Source: Amphiura filiformis (Eukaryota; Echinodermata; Ophiuroidea; Amphilepidida; Amphiuridae). Taken from it: a DNA stretch of 64,000 nucleotides. Position numbers and translations under genes: made by a program. How positions within the stretch are numbered: position 1 is the first letter of the stretch; every line of letters begins with the position of its first letter. The stretch is taken from positions 49,303,281 to 49,367,280 of the forward strand of contig NC_092644.1 of assembly GCF_039555335.1 (NCBI RefSeq). The letters run 5' to 3'. Shown here piece by piece: positions 1-13,600 of this stretch. The notes under the pieces were generated by a model. The model made no database searches, was not told the origin of the DNA, and saw only the letters and a program-made list of their open reading frames with translations.

Positions 1-489
1 ATAAATCCTTGACATGTAACAGATTGTAAACAAATCACTGCATGCACTCACTACAGCAGTGAAAGGTCGTCGTCTGCAAGGAGAGGTCAAATTCATCGCA
101 AACTGTGACCACTATAGTCTCTTTTACAATACTGTAATCAACGCCGGCCGTATAGTGGGTGCGTAATGTATACGAGCGATCTGTGTATTCGGGGTTGCGA
201 ATATCCAATTTTTTAGCGGGCACAGTTGAATCTATGCCCGTGGCACAGCTGTTGCTTATGACGTCATCTTGATAGAAAAAGGGGGCACAGCTATTTTAAT
301 GACTCCACTTTTAACCAATCAGATGAGAGGAATCTATATATGAGGTATATAATACCTAATATGAAACATGGAGATACATGTGCATATAAATGAAAGATCC
401 AAGATAAAAGAAACAAACATCTCCACACAAGTTTCATAACAAATTGCCAAACTCCCTCTCCCTCCCTCATCAAAGTTGAATGTTCAACG
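1..489. other. Non-coding flank downstream of gene C
   Basis: This stretch lies 3' of the gene C stop codon on the minus strand. I see no exon with splice sites, no recognisable domain and no clear repeat arm. Open frames here are short and have no family resemblance. It should hold the 3' untranslated region of gene C, but no strong AATAAA-type signal stands out on the minus strand. Confidence 0.4.
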
Positions 490-1688
490 TTACTCCTTTG
501 GCATGGCCCTAGCTTTGTGCACAGCACCTGGAGGAAAGCGCTTTGAATTTGGCTTGTTATTAAAATGAACTAGCGCATGAGACAAATTTTGCCTGAAAAA
601 CTTAAAATCTGAGGGCTGTGGACAATCATATGTGTGGATGGGTTTGCCATTCAACATCCCTGAATGCACAATGACGTAAGCATTCTCCCCCAGCTTTTCC
701 TTACAAATTTTGTGGGCAAACTTGTTTATATTCCGCACACAGCGCTTTCCTGCCCCATCAATTTCTTCCGGGTAAGCTTCTCTGAGTAATATATTTGACC
801 AAATCAACCGTGTATTAGGCAATAATGCTCTCAACGCTGTTAAATTTTCTTCAACCCTTTGACGAATTTCCCAAATTGGAGTTGAACAAATATCATTGGT
901 CCCCACGTGTATGATAATTGTGGTCGGGGCATCCAGTTGGTGTAACTGCATCAGTCTTTTCACTCGATCTACTAAATCTGCACAACGTCCGCCTGGTAAA
1001 CCATCCCATAGCACCTTGCCACCACCATGGATTTGATTTTGATCTTTCCCTGCTTGGTCAATAATATCGTCTCCAATTATCCATGTGTGCATACCTTCTG
1101 TACTAACTTCTGCGCTTACCGCACCTGGAGGATAGTGCTTTGAATAATTACATTGGTTATTAAAATGAACTAGCGCATTAGACAAATTTTGCCTGAACAA
1201 TTCAAAATCTGAGGGCCGTGTGTAATCGTATTTGTAGCCTTCCAATATCCCTGCATGCAAAATGACATAAGCATTCTCCCCTAGCTTTTCCTTACAAATT
1301 TTGTGGGCGTACTTATTTATATTCCGCACACAGCGCCTTCCTGCCCCATCAATTTCTTCCGGGTAAGCTTCTCTGAATAATATATCTGACCAAATCAACC
1401 GTGTATTAGGCAATAATGCTCTCAACCCTATTAAATTTTCTTCAACCCTTTGACGAAGTTCCCAAGTTGGAGTTGAACAAATATCATTGGTCCCCACGTG
1501 TATGATAATTGTGGTCGGGGCATCTACATGGTGAAACTGCATCAGTTTTTTCACTCGATCCACTAAATCTGCACAACGTCCGCCTGGTACACCATCCCAT
1601 AGCACCTTGCCACCACCATGGATTTGAGTTTGATCTTTCCCTGCTTGGTTAATAACATCGTCCCCGATTATCCATGTGTGCATATCTT
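490..1688 (-). CDS. Gene C exon 3: two tandem SGNH-like domains with altered catalytic residues
   Basis: This exon encodes 398 residues and ends in TAA at 490-492. It is two repeats of about 200 residues, each starting MHTWIIGDD, followed by GGGKVLWDG, PGGRCADLV, IIIHVGTNDIC and ending near PSDF-x-FRQNLS-ALVHF. The IIHVGTND block is the SGNH/GDSL block III with its Asn. In block I the family's GDS nucleophile is GDD in both repeats, and the usual terminal Asp-x-x-His is replaced by PSDF, so hydrolysis seems unlikely; carbohydrate or acyl-group binding is possible. The repeats are also close at DNA level, so the duplication is recent. Similar SGNH modules occur in invertebrate proteins and in CR1-type LINE ORF1, so origin from a mobile element is possible. 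A T-rich tract and CAG before 1688 support an acceptor, which makes the ATG further upstream unnecessary. Confidence 0.75.
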
Positions 1689-4600
1689 CTGTAACAGTAA
1701 ATAGCGAAAACAAAAACCAGGTAACAGCAAGCCAAGTATATAATGCTTAATTAATACAAGCATAAAGTGTAAAAGAAACTTTTCCACTGCCTGTGAGGAA
1801 CGACCGAGGCCCGGCTCCAAACTGGTGGACACCCGAAAGTAGCGCTGAATTGTACCTTTCGCTTCACATCCACCCTACAATTTCTTAACCTCCTGAGCAC
1901 TACCTGCCGATCTAACATTGCCACTGATTGGTCAATTACATGATATCTTCACTTTAATCACCAATCAGAATGGAGCTTTGTAAATAATTCACCCCAATTT
2001 TTTTGTGTGGTGAAATTATTCTTACAATGTTGCTGATTGGTCCAATTGATAATAAAAACTTCTTTTTGGCCAATTGGCAGGTACATGTAGTTCTCATGGG
2101 GTTAAATCTAGATTGACAATTTTAGGAAAATAAAAACTAGAATTACATGGTTCCTAATTAAGGTATCCCCACAAAAGGTGTGTAAATAACAAAGGTTTGT
2201 AAATACAAATAAGCTCATTGATATATTCGGAAATATGCAACATGACACAAAACTATGCAGCACATCAGGCCACCATACTATCACAATACCAAGTTTGATA
2301 TAAAATTGGACGGATTGAGTGTGATACCTGAATTTATCGAATGAGAGCTAGAGTTTTCAAATATCATGCAGACGAAGTCGAGCGTGATATTTGAAAACTC
2401 TAGCGAGACTGATAAATTCAGGTATCATGCTAAATTATCCGTCAATTTTATCATTATTATGTCTTCAGAATCTTTTTTGGTCAAAAACATGATTTTTGGC
2501 CAAAAATGCGACTCTTGGTCAAAAATGATTTTTGACATGATTTTTAGTCAAAAATATGATTTTTTGTTCAAAAATGTGATTTTTGAACAAAAATGTGATT
2601 TTTTGTCAAAAATATGATTTTTGGACAAAAATTTTTGGTCAAAAATGTATTTTTTTGGTCATGGCTTGTCACATTTACAAAAAAAATCACACCAAAAGAG
2701 ACTTTTACACATAAAGTATATGAACTATGCACTCTATGAAGAGGCTACAGATATGAAAAAACCCTGTAGCTCCAGGTGACCGATACACACATTGATCAGA
2801 CAGCCAGGTTATGTACAAAGGTATAGGATGCAAGATTCTGAAGACATAATAATGAAGTTGATCGATTATTGCATTTAAGCTGCAGAGTGGATAAATGAAA
2901 ATATAGGCAAAATATACAAATAAGCTCAATGTTCATAAATATGCAAATAACATGATATAAAACTATGTATACATCAGGCCACCATATCCAATCCTCATAC
3001 CAAGTTTGATATAAAGACGTAGTCGAGTCCAATATTTTAAAACTCATAGCGAGACCAATAAATATTGGGCGTAAAGCATCCAATTGTATCATTATTATGT
3101 GTTGGATCCAATATTTTCACACACTTGGATTCATCAAAACATAATAATGATATAATATTGATGGCTGAGCATGATACCATAACATATCGGATGAGTCATA
3201 AAAATATTTTGTTTTTGTATGACGAATCCGATATGTTATGGTATCATGCGAAATAAGCCATCCAATATTATCATTATTAGGTTTTCTTAACTCCTAATAA
3301 CCCTGAAAACATAATAATGAAGTTGATCGGTCTTTGGGATTAAGCTGCAGAGTATATTAATGAAAATGTAGCCAAAATAAGCAAATCAGCCCATTAATAT
3401 TCATTATTATGCTTTGATGAGTCCAAGTGTGTGAAAATATTGGATCCAAAACATAATAATGGTAAAATTGGATGCTTTACGCCCAGTATTTATTGGTCTT
3501 GCTATGAGTTTTAAAATATATATTTTAAAACTCACAGCTCAACCAATAAAGATGGGCTCAATTGATCCAATTGTATATCATAAATATGCAAATAACACAA
3601 CACAAAACTATACAGCACATCAGGCCATCATATCCTATCACCATACCAAGTTGATCAGTTATTGTGTTGGACGTAGTGCACGTGCACCATTGGTTACTGG
3701 TTCAAGCCTGGGCTCATACACCTGTTCCGAATTATGATATGCCATAGACTTTGTGTTGTGATCATTTTGATCAGTTATTAGTAACAAAGAAGCATGAGCC
3801 AGTTGACCTAGCAATGTTCATATTCTAACGTGCACTATGCCAGCGAATTAAGTTAAATTGTCGCTGAGAGACCATATCTAATCTTGGGACAAGACTGCAA
3901 ACTGCTATATTGTTGTTTTCCCTTCATTGTCTTGAATGGCTACTTGAACGGCACTCACCTTGGTCTGGGGCAGACATTTTAAAAATGAATTTAGTAGAGC
4001 AGCAACGACACCACCTACATTACATTCCAGATGTTAAATCTACATCATATGCAAAATTTGAGGAAAATTGAACGAGGCCGTTTTATTTTAGGGCCATTTG
4101 TCTATAACTGGTCTTTACCTGTAGCCCTATATGGAGAGAGTGCCTGTTGAGGGGGCTATAACCGCCATTTTAGGAACAAAAATGTGATTTTAAAAAAACT
4201 GCCCCATGCGAATTTTCTAAAATTTTCAGAGTATGTAGTATGAATATGTAGAAATATAATCAAGTAGTTGCCCTACCTGCTCTTCTCCAAAACAATAATA
4301 AGTCCTATACCTCAATGATAATGAAACCTAGGTGCACTACAAGTGGATACTTGTGGATTAACTTCATCTAAGTCTTTTCATTTCGGACACCATTGCAGGT
4401 AATTACCTGAAACAACACAATCCTTATAGCATAACATAACAACAAGTATTTATATGCGCCTTTGCCTAGGGATTCAAGGCGCAAGAGAAAAGAAAACCAA
4501 AAAATTCAAAAATACAAAAAGCAATGGCAGCAAAGATTATGGAAATAAGTGAGTTTTGATCAATGACTTAAATTTTTGAGTCCAGGCTGATGGCATTCTT

Positions 4601-7600
4601 GATTGCAGATGGTAAGCCATTCCAAAACCTTGGGGGTAGTTAATGAAAAGGCTCTATCCCCAGCACATTTCCTGGTGTGAGGAATGATAAAATTAACACT
4701 CTCACTGGACCTAGTACTCATAGCATGTATGGAGCTCTTGAATGTGAGACAATTGGAAATGTACTGAGGAGAGAGCCCAGTCAGGGACTTGTACACAAGC
4801 GTGAGTGTCTTGAACTTGATTCTCTCATGAACTGGTAGCCAATGAAGATCTCTTAACCCTATTCTATTACCCCCTATGGCTTAATATGCATGTAAAAAAA
4901 TTATTTACACAAATAAGGTCTTATCTTTGGAACAGTTTTGATCATTTATCACTTCTCTATCAACAAAACACCTTTTTTCCTAATATAACTACCATTAACA
5001 CATCATAAAATGGTTTAAAATGTTGGAAACCTGCATATTTTGACAACTTTTAGGCCAAATTTTGCCCTAAAAATAGCCCAAAAATGTCCATAAACTTTTT
5101 AAATATGGTCCAAAGTAACTCGGATTTCTTTTTATTATATGTAGAAACATGGCAGTGTATTTAAAACTGCATAAAAAAGCCACATTGATGTACTCATACA
5201 CTTCAAAATTGTAAATGAAAATAATTTTTTGATCATATGTGACCCCTCGGCACAACTGAGCCCTGAAGTCGCCAATCATCATTTTTGAGATATTCAACCA
5301 AAATATTCTGCTTGAAATTAGCTTTAAAATGATGTATATCATGTCTATAGTACTTGACATTTAAGTAGTGAAAATCAATAAAACAGTCAATAAATCCTTT
5401 GTTTCCTATTGTTTATTGTTAAGTTCGATGGAGCATATCTCAATAGTGGCACTGGCGACATCCGGGCTCAGTTGTGCCGAGGGGTCACATATTTGGCTAA
5501 GAGCTCATTAATTATTCATGAGCTAATTTGCATAAAATTTACATAATTAAATATTAAACTTGTTTTTCTAAAAGCTTAAAGTCCAAGCTTGCCAATGGTA
5601 TGCCACTTATTGGTTTTACCCAACCAATAACACTGCAACGCAGTAGTTAATATGATACCTCCACACCACTCAAATATACCACTTTTGTGGGGGTAATAGA
5701 ATAGGGTTAAGAGTGGGCTTACATGATCAGACTTTGGCTTACGATATATCAGCTTGGCACATTTGTTCTTTAATTTCTTAATTAATTATTGATGTTCTAA
5801 ATTCATATGCCAAATTTCTATCAATCAACTTATTTCATTGTCACAAGCAAATATACCTGAATACTACCGCAGGTGGATACCTGATGGAGTTATATATTTT
5901 TGAAGTCCATAACTTAAATTTTTAACAATTCAACTTAATGACTTTGCTCTTTTTCATTGTCATGAGCAACACACACTAAATTTGCTTTTTAAATCACTTA
6001 TTGTCCCTTATTTCCACTATTGTGACGTTGTATGGGGAAATGCATGCAAGACTTATCTATCCAAACTTGACAAGCTTCAAAATGCAGCTGGTAAGATAAT
6101 CCTCGATCTTCCTCGTAGGTATCCTACCGACGTTTTGCTTGGCACCCTTGGGAGGCAAAAGCTTCATAATCGCCGCTCTATTCATTTGAATGTTATGGTT
6201 TTTAAAAGTCTTACATGCAGTCTTCCTTCCAACCTGTGCAATATTTTTAATTATGTTCATAAAACCCATAACCATGTGACAAGAGGGGTGGTGTCTAAAT
6301 GTTTAAGGGTAAACGAGGTATTGTTGGTCGAAGCAGTAAAAAAAAAAGTGATTTTCATAATCTGAATCAATATATTATTGAAAAATAACACTTTGCTGTT
6401 TTGCAAAAGTTCATTCTACAAATCATATACTTTGAAAACTTGCTTGCTTAATTTATTGTTATTAATGAGTTTTGTACGTTTTACAAAAGTGTTGTTGTTT
6501 CAGCCCTCTTTACAACATAACTCAAGAACCACAGGACCTACAAAAGTATATGATATTTGAATTCTTCTACACGCTCGATAGGAATTGAGCAATGCAATTT
6601 TTGCTAAAGCTCACTATCATTCGCAAGATGCTGTGAACTACTTTTTTTCTGCTGCTTCGACCAACAATACATCATATAACCTTAAACATTTCAAACTCAT
6701 ACAGATTTGCACATGGATGATAATTTGTCTAAAATACCTTGAAGAATAACTGGACTGATTGGAAGCCTAGCTTCCACTCATGGATTTCTCTTCTACAACT
6801 TTCTTTAAATTTTTTAATAAAAAAATTATCTGATGGATCCTGCCACCCATTAATCTTATGCTGTTGGTAAATATTGTCCGCCATGGCGGCTGACGAATTA
6901 TTTATGAAATTAGAGCGTACTGGTAAATTTATTAAAGATAGTGAATAGTAAATCGACTCGGGCTCATGTGTTAATACCCAACCCAGTCTGCATTGGTACA
7001 CTTACGATAGGCCGAGACAGAGAAATATTTGATGCCAATGAATTATTAACAAAGCATTGACACATTTATAAATGACTGTGATTTTGACAAAGGAATATTA
7101 CTAGGGACCGATGTCTTCGGAACCAGATTATTGACCTTCACATAATTTTTACCGATTACATTTTCTACACCACTATAAGCCTGTATTGGCACATTGAAGT
7201 AAGGTGATTACCTTGCCTTTATAATGAAATTACCTGCTAATAGCCTGTTTGCTTTTGACATTGGCCGAGGTCTAGACTAATTCCAATCAGTCGTCTACAC
7301 TGCTCATGTACTGTGTTATTCTTTGTAGTGATGACTGATTATCTTATAGCAGACTCATGAAAATATTCTCTTGCGACTTTGGTTAATGCGCCATAGTACG
7401 ACTGACTAGCGGCACCCGTGTACCGCACCATGTGTACTGCACCGTTGTGACAAGTTCTAAAAACAACAAACTCGGTCTTGGACACAACTGCCCAGTCTCA
7501 GTGAAAGTTTGTAACCTGCTTAATATTCATGTGCAACCAGATTCTTTTTTTCCACATAGTTTTCTCAGTCATCAATCCAGAAGGTTGACGAATGAAGGCA

Positions 7601-10600
7601 GCAGTATAGCTGAGGTCCTTGACCTTGTTGTGCCTTTACTAGTTTGATATAAAATTGGATTGGTTGAGCACATTTTTATTGGTCGAGCTATGAGTTTTAA
7701 AATATTGGACGAGATGCAGTCGAGTCCAATATTTTCAAAATCATAGCGAGACCAATAAATATTGGGCGTAAAGCATCCAATTTTATCATTATTATGTGTT
7801 GGATCCAATATTTGCACACACTTGGATCCATCAAAACATAATAATGCTCTAACTGGGATGACTGGCGCTGGGTTGTTCCGGCTTTGCTCTACTTTACGCT
7901 ATACTTCCTCTTCCACTACTATTACAGGTATGGATTGGCGTTGTTGATCAACTATGGCTTGATGATCGGACAGTGGCTGTTGAATTGCGTTTGCCTGAGA
8001 CCTTGTTTATCTCACATCGCTACTGCATGGTTAATTCTTTGTAAATTTGACTGGGTTTTACTTGACCTTCTGTTTGTAGACTTCTATCAATTCATACCCA
8101 TTATGATAATGATGCTTCTTTTTAGTATACTAAGTATAGATGTGAGCTTTTAAGTTGTAAGCTCACTGGCTGAATAATATTTTTGAGAAATGAAAATTTT
8201 CCATCTATCCCGATTGATAACAAACAAACGCAATGAAATCAAAATCGCATTTGATGTGACCTAGCGCTGAAGAGAGGGCAGCTCTCATTGGGTGAAGCCG
8301 CGACGCCGGCATACAACCATACAGGAATGACCTGACAATGCATTATTATGAAGTCACTCCATGTGGGGTCAAAAGTATTTTCTTACTGTTGCACATCAAA
8401 AATTTATATTCTGATGTGAGACTGCATGGGCCATCATCAACAAAATCATGTAGCTGTAAAGTATCATGTGATCAGCTCATTAGGTCAGTTGCCTAATGAA
8501 GTCAAATAGTATTACACAGATCGTAGCAAGTTGTAATTAAAGTAAGTTCCAGTACTCAATTTAATTTGAAGGAAAAAAAATAAAGAGAACAAAAATTGTT
8601 GATTTCAACTGAAAACTGAGAATATTCACTATTTATTATTTTGACAACCATCTATTTTGATGAGGTTTGAGATGTGCTTTCAAGATGTAGAGCTCATCTT
8701 GTTGATACTCTAAAAACAATGATTCCCAAAAGAAAAGGATTGCAAGATCCATATAATTATGTGACCAGCATACCCGGAAGAAGTTGCCAGGCATGTTTTT
8801 GAGTTATAGGCCTTTAAAGACGACATTCCCATAAAAATAATCAAATTTTGATATTCTTAATTTCATGGTATTTGACCGTGAGACTAAGTGGACTTTCTAA
8901 TCCTTGAGAGTCTTATTGAAAAGAGGTTTATTTAATTGAACTATGAAAATCCCTATTCAATCCTGTGTAAATCAGAGACCTAATTAGCATATTACTCGGA
9001 ATATCAATTTATGAAAAATATCAAGGTATCATTTACAAAATTATCCATTATCTTGAAAAGTATTGATGCTATTTGTACAATTGTGGTATCATTTTAAAGC
9101 TTATTGTCCCATGCTTATATTTTTATTCAAATCATGAAATGTCAAAAATGCGACTTGTTCTTGGTTTTGTCGGAACGGGTCACATATGATCTGGCTCAAG
9201 CTTTACACAAATAGTATGACATCCTAAACTAACAATACAAACCATCACATGCAGGGTGATAATGCCCCACCTACATGTACCCCTCATAGAGGGTTCAATA
9301 GAGGGTTTAAAGTCTGGGGTTCAAAGCTAGTCAACAATGGCCTGATTGAGAATAGGATGCCATCTAAGGTAACAACTCACCTGTCTCACTTGTCTCTTCT
9401 TGCTTCATCCCATTGTTCTCAGGTAATTCTGAAGGCATGGTCACATCAGGTAATTCTGAAGGCATTGTCACATCCTCCTGGAAGAAATAATGATAAAGAC
9501 AGAACCAATGGTTAGTGTATGGGGCCAAATCACAGCAGGCTAATTGCTTATAGAGATCTCTATAATTAGGCCCAAAAAGAATTTGTTATGTTGCCCTCAA
9601 GTGGGAAAAATGGAAAAGTTGGGTTGGTAGGTAGATTATCTTTTTGTTTTTTAAACCTTCAGTTTTTACAAATCCCCACTAAATAATAAATAATGCTTCT
9701 TCCATTAGGGACATGCTGGATACTTGTTAGATAATCAATTTAAGACTAGTGAAAAACATTGATTTTTTGAACATATCTGTAAAAATCTTCATTGAATTTT
9801 CAGGATTTAGGGTCGGTCGCTGGGGGCAACACAACTATTTTTGTGGCCTTAAATGGAACCTATAGGGCCTAATTCTTAATCATAGTCATGCATGGTCACA
9901 GGCTTGTGATACTCAGGTGTTATTATACAGTTCGGGTCTTGTATGGGCCGATGTAGTATACAGGTTGGTGATATAGTCATAGCACTCTCACCACTTTTGC
10001 CCAGCTTGGGTTCCCTTGTAAGGGAGCATGGTTGCTGGTCCATGTACCCTCTGGAATACACTACACCAGAGATGCCAACATTAACATCCAGAAAATAGGG
10101 AGGATTCAAACAAACTAGAGCGATAACCGCACCATAGCTGAACCAAGTGGGCTCGGCAGTATATTGTGGTAGGCCTATACCACTGTCACCCGGAGTCTGT
10201 AATGGACATAATCTCTGATCAAGCAGCAATACTGTGCAGGATAGTTTTAATTTTAATAAGACTGTTTCATTAATTGCCGTTTTAATATACCTTGATCGTG
10301 CGTAGCTGGCATTTTGAAAACTAGACTTTTGACCTCTGTATGACCCCCTTAATGACCTTAAATGAATTTTTAAATATTTAAAACATGTTAAGAATGTCAT
10401 AAGGATCATTCCATTTAAATTTCAGCTCAACTGAAGCATTTTGAAAACTTGACCTTTGACCCCTTTATGACCCCTTAATGACCTTAAATGAATCTTAAAA
10501 TATTTTTTAAATGTTTAGAATGAGGATCATTGCGTTTAAATTTCAGCTCAATCGGAGCATTTTGGAAAACTTGACCTTTGACCCCTTTATGACCTTAAAT

Positions 10601-13600
10601 GAATCTTAAAATATTTTTTAAATGTTTAGAATGTCATAAGGATCATTGCATTTAAATTTCAGCTCAATTGGAGCATTTTGAGAACCTTGACCTTTGACCC
10701 CTTTATGACCACTTAATGACCTTAAATAAATTTTTTAATGTTTTAAACATGTTTAGAATGTCACAAGGATCATTGCATTTAAATTTAAGCTCAATCGGAG
10801 CATTTTCAGTTAAAATGACCTTTTTTGACCCCTGTGACCCCTGGATGACATCCGACGTTTGGAAATATTTTTATTATATTCTTTATGTTTTCCTCTTTCA
10901 TATGACACCACTCATTGGGTCATACCTTCGTGGCATTTAGAGATATGTCCATTTCAGACCAAATGGTTAGTCATTAAGTAAGCTAGTAAGCTAGTAAGTA
11001 ACATTCACTCTTATAGGCTGATACCATTTCATGGTTCAGCAAAAATAGGGAGGATTTCAAAATGACATGCAACTTTAACGGCACATAACTTTTCAGAAAT
11101 AGCAAGGTTGCCAAATTTGGGTGTCAAAATGGACCATAATGTTTCCAAAAATAGGGAGCCACCCTCTAAAATAGGAGGGTTGACATCTCTGCTACACCCA
11201 TATAGGCTTAATTTTCTCATATTCCTGTTATGGGAACTGTCCATTTCTTATGGGTCTGCATTGATAACTTGATAAAGGAAACCTGAATCTATCATTACCA
11301 AATGGCAGACACTCTAGTAGAAAGCAATAATAGTAAATTAGTATTAATCCTAACTTTCTTGTACATATAACTCTCTATGCAGGAGTATGCCAGAAGTTTT
11401 ATTATCTACCCGCCTACTCCAGCCTACAACAACTTGCCTATGACTATTAACCAATGAAAGAAAGCGATAATAATAACAAATAATATATGTACTAGCGGGA
11501 CAACTTCGAACGGGTCCCAGCTAGATGAGTAAATGTTCACTCAAATTAATGAACAGGTAGACTCATTGAAAAAGCAAATTTTATTTTTCTAGACCTGTCC
11601 CTTCTTGCATTTCCTTTTTAGCTTCTTTCTTTCTTTTCAGTTTCTTCTACATGGGCATATTTTGTCTCCCCACTTTTTTAAGGAGGCTGTGTACTCTCAG
11701 ACATGCATGTAGTAAAAGTGCAATAACTTTGTAATTATTCGCGCAAGACATATAAAACTATACATTTTTATGAAGGCAAGACATCAATAAATTTTAATAT
11801 AAATACAGATTTGGGGTAAAAACAACAATTATGAAGAAAATCACAAAAAAGTTAGTTTTTGGCAATATTTGTTAGGTACATCATAACAAAAAAACACTCT
11901 TTCCAAAATATTTTATTTTGTTTTTAACTCAATCTTGAGGCTCCATTCCAAAAACGTTTTTTTATATTTTTTGATATTGGCCTTATTTTTTGAGATATTG
12001 ACAATATAAGGCATCAAAATGAACTTATTTAAAATTCACAAACGCCTATATGCACAAAATGATGCCTAAAATCGGAAATAGACCAAAATGTAAAAAAATG
12101 AGAAAACCGTTGATCATATTTGCTTACCTATAGATGCTGTATTTATTGAGTTATCGTGTACCTAAATCGTCATTTTACCGAGAAAATGAACATTGAAATA
12201 ATAGCCGTTGAAGTTTAAAGTGGTCACATTTTGCACTTGCATCGAATCTCGCAGGAGAATGCGGCAGTTTTTATTTTTCTACCTTACATTACCTAAACAT
12301 CGGGTAAATCCACGGCCCCTTGAGAAGTTTGAGCGAAATCCATTCATAACTTGATATTTAAATCGGGGGAAAGAACTTGAAAAACCCCACATTTTATCAG
12401 TTAACGGAGCCCTTTGACTACTAGGTTTTTGTGCTTCCGTGGTGTTTCCATAAGATGCGCCACAAGATGCAGATAAGCGTCGGCAGTATGCGTAAGCGTG
12501 ATTTGTGCGTTAACAAATTGCGCGATATAGAACGCGATGCGTTGTTGCGCGCTGTGTACCCTGCTGGTACAACAAAGATTTTCTTTCCTTTTCAATTTCA
12601 AACACGAGTGGAATAGTGAAATAAAATCCTTAAAATATTGCAGTTGGAGTTTACAAATCTGGATTTTCATTCCTTGTATTTATAAAAAAACATAACAAAG
12701 TACAAACATATCAAAAAAACTCAATTTTGCAAAGAAACAATATCAAGAGTACACAGCTGCCTTAAATATTTGCTGCTTAGCTTGCAATTTTCGGTTTCCA
12801 TGTTATTTATTTATTTATTTAACCCTGTTCCTATTTTTTTATTTTTTTTTAATCTGCACTTTCTTACATTTCCTTTTTAGCTTCTTTGTTCCTTTTCTTT
12901 TTCTAAATATTTTGTTCCCATTTTTTTAATATTTACTGCTTAAGCTTGTGATTTCCCACTTGCATCATATTTATTTAATTCTGTTCTTATTTTCTTTCTA
13001 TCTTTCTTATTTTTGCTTCCTTCCTTCCTCCCGTATCCTTACGAGATATAGTCTTCGTTAGCCTAATCCCGTTTTCCCATCCCATATACCATAAACCATT
13101 TTGAGGCCAATTCTTGACCGTTTTCAACAAACTTTTCGCATTATCGACGTATGAATTTGGCGACATTTGGATAGAAACTCACCCACACACACACAGTCAG
13201 TCACAACATTCCGCTATTTATAGTAAGATAATAACCAAAGGAGCAAATACGCTTTGATTTTCTTTTGCAGCTTTGTGGTTAAATGATTCAATTCCCAACA
13301 AGCTATTCAGAAATAGGTTTTCATTGTTTTCACACCAAAATGGCTACCCATATTTTTACATGCCTCACTACATGCCCTCACTGTAGACAAATCCAATTTC
13401 ACAAATTCCTACACCTCAATGGCAGCCATAGCTGGGTCCCTGTTGAGTCTATCCAACCTAAAATGTGAAATGATGCGGCCTTGGCCAGGACTTTAAACTG
13501 CAACCAATAGCCCATTGGCGTAGATCGGGGGGATGGGGGGATAAATTCCCCCAATATTTTGCCATGGGGGATGGTCCATACAATCATCCCCCCTAATGTT

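Larger units (their letters stand above)
4440..5790 (-). mobile_element. CR1/L2-like LINE 3' end, split by a TTAA element
   Basis: On the minus strand the frame reads RKPKSDHVSPLL and then RDLHWLPVHERIKFKTLTLV, YKSLTGLSPQYI and GDRAFS, ending LKNLSH with a stop at 4560. This is the typical C-terminal end of a non-LTR reverse transcriptase. The first part (5711-5770) and the second part (4560-4852) are separated by the 850-bp element at 4857-5706; leaving that out with one TTAA rejoins the frame. Downstream, around 4441-4500, is a tail with a GCGC...GGCGCATATAAATA pattern typical of LINE/SINE 3' ends in marine invertebrates. It is a dead 5'-truncated copy. Confidence 0.75.

Noticed and set aside
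2366-2617. 83-residue plus-strand frame
   Set aside because: It reads through the hairpin repeat and the TTTTTGGTCAAAAA tandem repeat.
4440-6720. Intact retrotransposon
   Set aside because: Only C-terminal RT pieces are present, split by other elements, with no endonuclease or full ORF.
9876-10409. 177-residue minus-strand frame
   Set aside because: Its N-terminal half is read from the 120-bp tandem repeat and the rest overlaps a repeat with AAAATAGGGAGG; no domain is recognised and the acceptor choice is arbitrary.
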